The notes beneath the pieces are model-generated. The model was not told the origin of the DNA. It was given only the letters and a program-made list of their open reading frames with translations, and did no database searches. Of a DNA stretch of 64,000 nucleotides, positions 55,501 through 64,000 are shown piece after piece. A program made the position numbers and the translations under genes. Origin of the DNA: Aurelia coerulea (taxonomy: Eukaryota > Cnidaria > Scyphozoa > Semaeostomeae > Ulmaridae); NCBI GenBank assembly GCA_039566865.1, contig CM076947.1:10547501-10611500 (forward strand), read 5' to 3'. The first letter of the stretch is position 1; each line of letters opens with the position of its first letter.

Positions 55501-56086
55501 GTTCACTACGATATTGAATCTCGGCATTATGTGTTCTGATCCTGACTGATGTATCACGTGACCCAGCAACATCCCAAATGACAACCACGCATTTTACTTA
55601 AATATTTATAGAAAAAGAAGCTAACAATGATGCAGTTCGTGAAGTTTTGGGATGCCTGGCCTGGAACGTCCTTACTTCAAGACTGCAACTTGCATCTTCT
55701 CTTGTTCAGACAGAGGTTAAACTGCAATTCTGAGTCTTAATGCATGCCATTTTTTTCAGAAAAAGAAAACTCGCCTTCGTGCACTTGTAGAAAAGACATG
55801 GTCGGCAGAGAAGAAGGCAAAAATTAAAGCTTCGCTGATAAATGATTTTATGTCGTCAGAGGATGAAGACGAGGAGGATCCAAGCAAGCGTATTGTCAGG
55901 CCATTGTCTTGGGAAAGTGCCAGAATGAAGGCGGTGAAGGATGCACTGGACAGCAAATGGAAAAAGCTCCAGTCACGAACGAGCAGGCGACAGACACTTA
56001 ATCGTGTTCTGGGTGACTTATCCAACAGACCTTGCCCAGAAAGGATACCCGAAGAACTAACTTGGGCTGTAGTTGCACGGACTTAG
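49579..56086 (+). CDS. Six-exon gene for an uncharacterised nuclear-type protein (C14orf93-like), frame disrupted in exon 2
   Basis: Exons: 49579-49687, 51569-51752, 52408-52481, 53580-53671, 54639-54736 and 55760-56086. All introns are GT-AG and the phases agree. Exon 1 is acidic/Ser-rich (SDDDNLSSTFEGSSEEEE); exon 2 has a coiled coil (AMIANQEQLIAANKALEKQV); exons 3-4 read LVRDAHKEAIAAGKSAWLV and SPENSDTSSFVRSYVTGIAI; exon 5 is highly basic (RSKRQDASRKRDQHREKMRK); exon 6 has FMSSEDEDEEDPSKRIVRPL and ends TWAVVART. The SSE-D-E...VRP.SW...W pattern and layout resemble metazoan C14orf93-family proteins (inference). Exon 2 changes frame near 51705-51715: the frame needed for the exon 2/3 junction reads VIVPNVIK, but the upstream frame hits TAA at 51746. 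One base appears to be lost. Role unknown; probably DNA-associated. Confidence 0.7.
49688..51568 (+). other. Intron 1 of the C14orf93-like gene
   Basis: 1.9 kb. No other gene is seen. About 50265-50335 holds GCGTGCGATCGCACGGGCACGC and ATCGCACGCACG, a GC-rich hairpin-like patch in AT-rich DNA. TCAACTTTTGTCAACTTTTGTCAAC repeats near 50570-50610. A G-run at 51110 is a possible lone poly-G tip. Confidence 0.5.
52830..53575 (+). pseudogene. 5'-truncated L2/CR1-like LINE 3' end, inside intron 3
   Basis: From about 52830 to the stop at 53413 the frame encodes a LINE ORF2 C-terminus: YSLRNQDAIGRIRARTEKF, SSFYPNCTSEWNKLD (the S..P....WN.L block) and the C-x9-H-x4-C finger CPTNDGIEDTEHFLLLC. This is the part after the RT domain in L2/CR1-type LINEs. 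The coding part is uninterrupted, so the insertion is recent. Upstream is a TACTGTATTA-type microsatellite (52755-52815). The 3' tail ends just before the exon 4 acceptor at 53579. Confidence 0.8.
53672..55759 (+). other. Introns 4 and 5 of the C14orf93-like gene
   Basis: Apart from exon 5 (54639-54736) no coding sequence is supported. A short frame at 55612-55736 (EANNDAVREVLGCLAWNV) follows TTTATAG/AAAAAGAAG and looks weakly coding but cannot be assigned. Confidence 0.4.
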
Positions 56087-57540
56087 AAATTTTTCGACTG
56101 TAGACATTACCTTCAGTGTGTCCACGCATATAAGAAACGGCCATATAAGAAGCTGCAGCCTGCCACCATAACAAAATTTTCCCGCTTTAAGTTACTGGAC
56201 AGCCTGATGTTCTGATTTCTTATAAATGATTGAAAAAAGAAATTAGGGAACTTTTTTCCAATTATTCATATTTTTACACATAAACTGATATATCATCCTT
56301 TTGATTATTAGGCATCTGATGCTGAACACCTTCCTTAGATTGGAATATTCTAAACTATGTGCATTTATTATGATCTATCCTTTGTGGAACTTGAAATATA
56401 TTGTTTGTGGAAGAGAGCATCCCAGAGAGTTCGTGATATAACAAATATATCAGCCACCCACTTTTGAAGATAATTTCCTATATATGAGAAACTAAACAGA
56501 TTAAAGATTTTGAGTTTCTTGTAAGCGGGGACTTACTGCAATTCGGACGGCCTTAAACTGAGGAAATTGATCCAACTTACGCAAAGTTTGAATCTGTTCG
56601 GTCAGGTTCAAACGATAATTGCGGGTAGAACGTCTGCTTTCATTTGACTCAATAAACTATCCTGCTCATGCTTTTCCAACTTATATGCTGTTGAACTATG
56701 TACTTGCATGAAGCTCAAGGAGTTCTAGAAGTCCTTCATGAAAAATATACATAGGCTACCCGACCTGATTTTGCGCTGATACTTTTATCAGGCTACCAAC
56801 AAAGTCTCAACTTCAACGTACTTCATACCGCTCCGTTGCAAAATTGCACAAAATCCCCACGTCATTTTGCTAGGATGGTAAACAGCAAAATATTGAATGG
56901 TTCATTGAGTACAGCTCTTCTTGAAGGCATTTTTTTCAATTTTTTACAGTCCAATGATTTTTAAGAAGAAATCAATTGATTTGTTCTGCCTTGTTTATCT
57001 AGATCTGGTGGTTATTTCGAGAAATATAGATTAGGTCAAATGAACAAGTGTGATCAGACTGTGGAAATTAAACGTTGCAGCCATATAAGCAATGCTTGCG
57101 TTGTGTCATCGTATACCCATATTGATTAAATAGGCGATAAGCCTGCTTTTTAAGCATCAGCAAGTACAATTGAGTTGAGTTTGACATTGAGTTGTCAATG
57201 AACATTAGAGACATATTTGCTCTTTTACTTGGAAGTTCTAATCGAGCGTTTTTAAGATTAGATCGTAGACTACCATGTATCACTGTAGCGTTATTAAAAA
57301 TCAGAGCGCTGTTTATAAATGATCTTTTTCTGTATCATCAGTTGTGTCATATTATGCTATTTCCTCTACATCATACTTTATATCATGTTTTATGTCATGT
57401 TTGATATCATACTGCAGTAAAAGGGTAGATTTGTTGTGAAGAATTGTATTTTTTGGCAGCACTGCCCTTCAGCCACATAAAAGACTTTGCAGTATCGAAT
57501 TAACCACTTTCTGGACAGCAATGTAGCTACAGTTCAAATT
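56087..57540. other. 3' flank and intergenic stretch
   Basis: Near 56131-56230, ATAAGAAGCTGCAGCCTGCCA and ACAGCCTGATGTTCTGATTTC form an inverted-repeat-like unit related to 7968-8075. AGTTTCTTGTAAGC at 56512 is an AAGAAACT-family remnant. No gene is seen. Confidence 0.4.
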
Positions 57541-58211
57541 GCATAAAGAGGTCGGCCTTTTTGCAAAATGCATCTTTAATGCATTTTTTCAACCACGCGA
57601 AAATGCCACCTTTAATTGCTATTTACGCTCTTTAAAAGTTCAGAAAGTTGCTATTTACATTAACTTTACAGCCATTTAATGATTGTAAAGATCAAAAAGC
57701 ATCTTTAACGCGTTTTTTCAACCACGTGAAAATGCCACATTTAATTGCTATTTACGCTCTTTAAAAGTTCAGAAAGTTGCTATTTACATTAACTTTACAG
57801 CCATCTAATGATTGTAAAGATCAAACTGCATAGAGGGGTCGGCCTCTTTGCAAAATGCATCTTTACTGCGTTTTTTCAACCACGCGAAAATGCCACATTT
57901 AATTGCTATTTACGCTCTTTAAAAGTTCAGAAAGTTGCTATTTACATCAACTTTACAGCCATTTAACGGTTGTAAAGATCAACTCTAGTGCAAATTTAAT
58001 AGAGATGTAAAGGCGAATAAATGTCACATTTAACCAACGTTTACTATGGGGTGAAAATGTGGCTTTTACAATCTTTAAAAAACCGCATAAATATGTGTAA
58101 AGTTCGAACTTTACTCGGTGAATAAAGATGTGTAAAAAGATATTAAAGGTGAACTTTTCTCAGTAAATTTTGAAGTTTACACTCTTTGTAAAGACCGATT
58201 TTCATGCAGTG
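57541..58211. mobile_element. Element with tandem 130-160-bp units and CACTGCATGAAAATCGG end
   Basis: Three tandem units (CATCTTTA starting at 57571, 57700 and 57858) each with TTTTTTCAACCACG(C/T)GAAAATGCC, ATTGCTATTTACGCTCTTTA and TTACAGCCAT. The right end, GTAAAGACCGATTTTCATGCAGTG at 58188-58211, is the inverse of the end at 32729. The left end is not defined. No coding capacity. Confidence 0.6.
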
Positions 58212-58529
58212 ATTGAAAACAATGATTTTGTTGCTACCTCCTTCCAAATATGGGCATGTCACGTGACCCGCGAGTCCTATTGTTCAAAAATTTTTCCACC
58301 AAAATGTGGCTAATAGATAATTAGTAAAAGTCTGGGAGGCTGGGGGACATAGCAAATGTTGTTTAAAAACGTGGCAAATAAAACCTTGAGGGGGGTGGAA
58401 TCTACCCCCCCCCCCCATGTGGATTAGGGTTAAAAGAAGGGCTGGCATTTGATAACTTATATTATCACGTTCCCAACATTTTTGAGGATCAACAAAAGGC
58501 CATTCGCTGTTTCTTTCAAGGGGAGAGCC

Positions 58530-58805
58530 TTTACTTTAGGGTAAGGCCAAAAAGTCGGAGATGTCGGAGATGTTGGAGCAATTTCTCAAACTTTTTCATC
58601 TCTGACTTTTCGTTTTTCCCCTATATGCAAAAAACGAAAAGTCGGAGATGTTGGAGCAGGGATTTTTCTCCCTTTATATCTGTAAATTCTGATTGTAAAA
58701 TGCCCTTCTTCTACGGCAGTTTCCCACGGTTTGTAGCAGTGTTGTTAGAAAATAGCCTCGGAGATTTTCCTCCGACTTTTCGTTTTTCCCCTAGGGTCAC
58801 ACCTC
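58530..58805. repeat. Nested inverted repeats built on AAAAGTCGGAGATG
   Basis: AAAAAGTCGGAGATGTCGGAGATGTTGGAG (58550) faces CATCTCTGACTTTTCG (58600), followed by CGAAAAGTCGGAGATGTTGGAG (58634) facing CTCCGACTTTTCGTTTTTCCCCTA (58770). TTTTTCCCCTA occurs twice. The design recalls the foldback element at 14251-15659. Confidence 0.55.
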
Positions 58806-59510
58806 CAGTCTGCGGACACTATTATTAAATTGTTAATTTTCACCACTTAGAAATCGCGTACGAACCTATGACTCACAACAAAAAGAGTTTGAAACATGTG
58901 CTATCAGAATATCGAAATGAAATTTTAATCAATTTCTCGACACAAAAATCTTGGCTCTTCTTTGTCTTGTTATCTCTTTCCAGTTGGCGGCCATGACCTC
59001 CAGTCTGCGGACATGTAATAAATTCACTACAAATTTGCCTAAAAGCGCATTATTTCAGAATATTTCCAACAATCTAGCCATTGCTAACTCATTGTCATAC
59101 CTTGCAAATCACAATGATTCCAAATAAGCTCTCGATTTAAGCCAAAATTAACAAAACAAATCGATGATAACATCCCGTAAAAAAATTGGGCCTAAATTGC
59201 CGCTTTTCCACAGGGCCTCGAAGCGCACAAGAAACAAATGGAAAACACGTGTCCGCAGACTGGAGATGGGGCGTGTCAGTAACGGGTTGAATTTTAACCC
59301 CCCTGAATCCTGAATAAGAGACGGAATCATCAGAGCTCCCAAGGGAATTTGAAAACAAAGCATGGTCAAACAATCGGATAGTACAATGGGACAAAGACGC
59401 CGCACTGAAGTCTCCCCACCAGTGTATTCTAGTGACTATGATTTGTGGTTGCTATAATGTTGTTGTCTTTAGTTGTTAATTGTTACTCTGTTAGTTGTTG
59501 TCTTTAGTTG

Positions 59511-61008
59511 TTACTTTAGATTAAAGCAATCAGATGTTGTTGAACCATAAAGGCAGGTCATTGCATTCCTCAAAAGAGCACAGACCATATAAAATTTACC
59601 CACAGGGCTCAATCCTATTTTAAGATTTTTCTTAAAGTCTACGAACTTGAAGTAGTTGATGATATCACCAAATATCCACTCCACTGATATCCGGACTGGG
59701 CTCATAGACTGGTTGAAAGCTTCTTCTTCTGGTCTGAGATTTTGCCTTCTTGAAAATGGGCACTGCAAGTGAAGTCTGTGTGGGTAGGCAGGATCACCAT
59801 GTATGCAAAGGGCCTGACCATCTGGTGCAAAAGAGTGCTGTTCAAGCTGTGGTAAAAGCCCAGACATTGCAAGAAGGGCACTGTCATGCCTCCTACCCTC
59901 TACTGGCCCATAAAGGTTAGCTATAAGACCATTTGGGGCTACAACTGATTGGAATTTGATTGCATGCACCCGTTTATGGCCATTATAGACAACATAGGGC
60001 TCAAATCTTTAAAAATGTCGGTGTAAAATTTTATTGCCGTTTTCTTTGAAATAAATAGCTTGGAAGGAACTTAGAGTTTTTTGCTGTAAATCTGCCGTGG
60101 CAATTTATTGATATCTTCATTAGTTTCAATATGGCGGCATTTATTAAATTTGAGGCTATGACGTCACCAAATTTCTAAATCCTAAACTACAAAAGCCACA
60201 GATTTCTGCTTGCCACCATCTTGTAGACCTCCATAAACTATGGTTTTCGTGAAGGTTATGTAATGTTTCCTCTATTAGTTTAGGATTTACAATGGTTTAA
60301 ATTTTTTTCAAAGTTTTCCATTAATTTTTTCAAAATTTATCAAATTGCTGACATTTTGAAAAAAGTAAAGATATCATAAAATTTCCACGGCAGATTTACA
60401 GCAAAGTACCATAAGTTCATTTCAAGCAATCCAATTCAAAGAAAAATATAATAGAATTTCACACCTCTGCAAATTGGCCTAACTGTACCGTCGATAAATC
60501 CCCAGCAATTATCTAATGCAGCTCCTTTTTAATGGACAGCATTGGCGAAGATCTGTAGGTTGGGACGAGATAGCCAAGGTTGATCAAGATCCCTAAGCAG
60601 ATGCCCAAATCTAACATGTATCTCATCTGCAACCAAGTTAGATATCATGCACAATTGAGGAACGGGCCTAGCAAACCTAGGAATCAAATCTCCTTATCAA
60701 CATGGGTAAGCTAGACGCCTTAAAAGAATACAGAGGGCTTCAACTGAGTCAAACACAGTTCCGTTATAGCATCTAAGCTCATCAGGGAAGTTGAAGTCAC
60801 CTAACAAGTTGTAGATGTCATCTTTCCAGAACCTAAACTCTGCCTTGCATTCATCCTCTTCTAGCTGTTCCAGGTCGAACCTCTCATAGTTCCAGTACGG
60901 AAAACGAGGATTTCTTGGCCTGTCTTCGTCATGCAGCAACAGTAGCTCTTCATCATTCAATGCACCATCGTTGTGAAGCGCGAACAAGAGGTCTCTGTGG
61001 TTCGCCAT
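59511..61008 (-). pseudogene. Harbinger (HARBI1-like) transposase pseudogene
   Basis: ATG at 61008 (MANHRDLLFALHNDG). The frame continues FPYWNYERFDLEQLEEDEC, RLAYPC, then two nonsense codons (60697-60699 and 60694-60696), IPRFARPVPQLCMISN, HLLRDLDQPWL, a third nonsense codon at 60529, then NCWGFIDGTVRPICR (first catalytic Asp). A probable intron starts at the GTGTGA donor near 60464 and ends near 59998; the 3' exon reads YNGHKRVHAIKFQSV, GPVEGRRHDSALL, GDPAYP (second Asp) and VRISVEWIFGDI (Glu), to the stop at 59511. All three DDE residues survive, but the stops make the gene inactive. TIRs and the 3-bp target duplication were not located. Confidence 0.85.
60000..60464 (-). other. Probable intron of the Harbinger pseudogene
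   Basis: AT-rich and non-coding. It contains an inverted pair: CTGTAAATCTGCCGTGG (60088) and CCACGGCAGATTTACAG (60388), with surrounding similarity, so a roughly 350-bp MITE-like insertion may lie inside. Confidence 0.5.
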
Positions 61009-61017
61009 GTTGATCAA

Positions 61018-61612
61018 AGCTTTTTGAAATGTGGCGCCAAATAGTCACCGTAGTCTTAGCGGATCGTATCAAAAACACTTGGCGCGCAAAGACTACGCAG
61101 CTGCGCTAGTGCCATGCCTCTCACCGTCGTCGTAGTGGGCTGCGTTGTGCAATCGTAAGTTCGCTATTAATACGGAGGGTGAGCTCTAAGAAACGATGTA
61201 TTCACTCGATCTAAACTTTTCCCTCTAAAGATGATAGCCGGCTTTAGAAGACATCGGATGTAATATCGGCCATGAAGACATCGGCCATGTCAAGAGAATT
61301 TGGTCTTGTCCATTCTCACAAATCATTTGAGAACTAAAGAATGCTCCTTTATCTTTAGCAAAGGAAAATTTCTTTGAGATCTCCTTGTTTGCTTCCAAGC
61401 AATCCTATGTTATAAAGATGGCGCAAACGGGCCAATTTTATGTGTCTTACAAGAGGTGCATACAAAAGGATAAAGTTTTACGATTCATCTTATTTGTAAC
61501 CTAGTTCAAGAAGAATTACATTGTAATAGATAATATCTTTGAGAAAAACGAATATAACTATGCGTCAAAAAATTTAGTATAGGCTACCTAACTCAAAATA
61601 ATATAGTCTCAA
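61018..61612. other. 5' flank of the Harbinger pseudogene
   Basis: No gene. TTTGAAATGTGGCGCCAAA and GGCGCGCAAAGACTACGCAGC (about 61025-61100) are GC-rich patches that could be promoter or element-end sequence. Confidence 0.35.
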
Positions 61613-62130
61613 CTACAATCCTCGCCAAAACCCTTGCCACAAAAGAAGAAAATGTAGATACTGGGAATGGAAACCCCCTTCATTTTGTTTGAGTGTTTGC
61701 TCAGGTGTGCCGTTGTAGGCCATTTCTGCACGAAGCAGAAGGCTTTCAACTTCTGTGGCAATTTCTTCTGTTTTTTCTTTGTGATGTTGTGCTAGTAACT
61801 CGCAAATGTCAATTTGAAATTTTCTTTTCAATTGTTTATATTTTTCATGCATTTCGCTCGAAAAATTGTCTGTGTATGAAATTTCTGTGTGTGGATACGT
61901 GAAATTTGGTTGTTTATTTTTTGTAGTGTGCCTTGTAAATTCTATCGCCTTACTTTCATGATATAATTTTGATTGTTGCAACGTCACTAATCGCTTGAGG
62001 ACGTTAGCTTGTGCTGTGTCTAATTGTTTGTTTGGTGTTTGGTTTGTTGTTTTGTTGTTGTTTGGTTTTCAATTATTAGATGTTGTGGCATGGGTGGTAT
62101 AGCTTCCAGATCTGGTTCATTGTTTCTTGT
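61613..62130 (-). pseudogene. Retroelement-type helical protein fragment (possibly Penelope-like N-terminus)
   Basis: The frame is open from about 62060 to the stop at 61613: NVLKRLVTLQQSKLYHES, then YTDNFSSEMHEKYKQLKRKF and LLAQHHKEKTEEIATEVES. It is highly charged and predicted helical, with Asn/Gln/Thr-rich sequence upstream. The pattern resembles the N-terminal helical segment seen in some Penelope-type elements, but the match is from memory and weak. The internal ATG is at 61983. Confidence 0.35.
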
Positions 62131-64000
62131 TGCTGCTGGGTTTGTTATGTTTTCCTAGCTGTCTTCAAAACGCATGCAAGGACCTGTGGGCGAAGGGTAA
62201 TGCTCTCTAGTCTTAACAACAGAACAAGAAGACACAAGACGCCTATTGTCTTTTTCTAAGTATCCATGCTACCACAAGTCATATTGCCCATGTGCAGCTT
62301 CCGAAAAGCTCTACAACTACTGTCCCTTGCATCGTTCCTTAGGTTGGTAATGCTTCTAATTGCCATTCCCAAATTCTCTGGATCGAAACAGAATTTTGCA
62401 AATATCCTTCTTTCAGAAATGCAAGTGGTTTTTCAACAACATTTATTCTCTATCTCTCGTGGCATCGCAATACATTTTCCACAAATACACCACCCAAGCT
62501 CATTCCTTGGCAAATGTTTGGACTCGTCAGTTGATTCTATTTCGTCATTAGCCTACGTGATCATGTAGTGTTGTACAAGAGAGAGCAGTGCAGGAGCCAA
62601 CCAGTTGCCAAGTTCTTGATGCCGACCAGACCACGCTTTTTGGCAAGTTAATACTTACCTCAGGAAAATGGCCTGTCAGTGCATCAGCCTCTCTCGCCGC
62701 ACATGTTAATCTGACTGCGGAGGAGAGTGCACCAGGCCCTTTTGCCTGAGCAGAAGTAGTTTTGTACGGTTAGTGATAGAAATGGAATAACAAATTTCAG
62801 CTAATGCACTTGTCAGGAAGTCTGACTGGATAACCGAAAACTGAAAAGTAACCAAAAAAAAACAATAAACTCGATAACGCAAATATAAGGAGGGACAGGG
62901 AGAGTGGTAGAATTTTGTCATTCCGCTTGGCTTACAATTTTCAGAATAAGGTTGGTTGAAATAACTTAGAGTATACCTTGACGGCCAACAAATAAGACGT
63001 GCCAGCAGAGACATTCAAACTAATCCTTGGGAGGTCCGATGAGTCGCCTAGTGATTAATAAACCCGCACCAAGGAACCAAGCCAAGGACAACCCAGCAAT
63101 CCCCCCAAGGTCGTACTAACCGGTCTTAAATTGCATTTAACCCCCATCAAAAGAGTTAGCTGGCGAATTGCTTTCTTCTTGGTGCATCCAAGTCATCAAC
63201 TCGCCGACACACGTCTCAGTCAACGAAAAAGAATAGATCAAGTTTAACCGTTCTTTTTTTCTGACTTAGATTGGCAATTTTGCCCCTTTTATTGTATATA
63301 AATCTTTTCATAATTTCAAAATGAGAATTACAAGGATATAATCCTTCTATGTTTCAAATCTCACATAGATATATTTTATAGATTTGGAGATACAACGTGA
63401 CAAAGTCCATGTGGTTTTACACCAAAAGTAGCAACATTTGCTGATGTCAGCACTTAATCACGTGACATAAACAAACACAAATTACGTCACATTGTTTGCC
63501 TTATCATGTTTGCTACTTGCGCCAAGCTTCAAGTCTCTAGAATTTCAAAAAGCCGAGTCTGGATAGGGTTAAAACGTCCCCAGGTTCCTAGAAGTTCCTT
63601 GATCAACCTAAGAACTCAAGGTCCATGATAAATCCTCTTTCCAAGTGATTCACATTTGTGATTGGGCAATACGTTCACGCCTTGGAGACTCTGGAATGGC
63701 GTGAGTAATCCGATGTAAGGCTGACAGAATTTTCTGAAGACAGATATTCCTAACTCTTTCTGCTGTTATTATCACTCAACTTTTTGTACAGCTTTGCTAT
63801 GGTTTCCATATTGAACATGACATCAAGATCAAGAATGTTGTCCCAATTTTCAATGTCAAAGTCCACGAGTTGTAGTTATAGGGTCCATCAGCCTATCAAT
63901 AGCAATAACTATGAATTTGTAATCAGTTTATGGTTAGCCCATTCGTTAAAAATGCTTGTCACAGAGAATGGTAGTAATGGTAAACCAACCTGAAGTTCTG
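62131..64000. other. Terminal intergenic stretch
   Basis: No supported gene. Frames at 62266, 62706 and 63784 have no recognisable domain. No clear repeat family was identified. Confidence 0.35.

Noticed and set aside
55612..55736. Possible alternative exon beginning AAAAAGAAG after TTTATAG
   Set aside because: It could be spliced to exon 5 but either stops early or gives a sequence unlike the exon 6 product; no further support.
62266..62568. 100-codon plus-strand frame
   Set aside because: No domain, no start context and an overlapping alternative frame of similar length; chance frame in AT-rich DNA.
63030..63120. tRNA-like GGAGGTCCGATGAG sequence
   Set aside because: No cloverleaf arms or B-box (GGTTCGAATCC-type) could be identified.

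Overview
This window is AT-rich eukaryotic DNA, most likely from a marine, early-branching animal. I favour a cnidarian (coral or sea anemone) because of the mix of Ty3/Gypsy, DIRS-like, Penelope-like, L2/CR1-like, CACTA, MULE and Harbinger elements, the intron-rich host gene, and the poly-G terminated short elements; the species cannot be named from this sequence. There is no operon structure, no bacterial signal, and I recognise no rRNA or tRNA gene. Several open frames begin at non-ATG codons because they are element fragments, not because of real initiation.

Layout. 1-3407 (minus): the 5' part of a nearly intact Ty3/Gypsy element (141-bp LTR, primer binding site, uninterrupted gag-pol frame running off the left edge), inserted in a short repeat of the 'AAGAAACT' family. 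3.4-9 kb: short non-autonomous elements and AT-rich DNA. 9.0-11.8 kb (minus): an unusual gene encoding, over two adjoining frames, a SWIM zinc finger, a YqaJ-type PD-(D/E)xK nuclease, two PHD fingers and a Ulp1-like cysteine protease. 12.0-12.5 kb: a promoter-like region and a small plus-strand reading frame. 13.8-18.8 kb (plus): a broken L2/CR1-like LINE whose ORF1 is split by a 1.4-kb foldback element with a 9-bp target duplication. 18.8-25.1 kb: minisatellites, a duplicated 317-bp block, a Tc1/mariner-type MITE and a DIRS-like RT/RNase H fragment. 25.3-32.6 kb: a second MITE, Penelope and MULE fragments, an OB-fold (RPA-like) gene fragment and a patchwork of retroelement pieces.

34.5-38.7 kb (minus): a CACTA/EnSpm (tnp2) transposase of two exons whose splice sites can be placed. 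38.9-40.0 kb (minus): the kinase-domain exon of a protein kinase with HND in place of HRD. 41.2-44.5 kb: about 2.5 kb of a 22-bp satellite next to poly-G elements. 49.6-56.1 kb (plus): the clearest host-type gene, six exons with consistent splice phases, coding for an uncharacterised nuclear-type protein resembling the C14orf93 family, with one frame disruption in exon 2 and a LINE 3' fragment in intron 3. 59.5-61.0 kb (minus): a Harbinger (HARBI1-like) transposase pseudogene with three nonsense codons. The remainder is intergenic and repeat-derived.

The main theme is nesting of mobile elements. Insertions can be dated relative to one another (Gypsy into MITE, foldback into LINE, poly-G element into satellite precursor, LINE into host intron), and exact target-site duplications can be read for seven elements, five of them 8 bp long.
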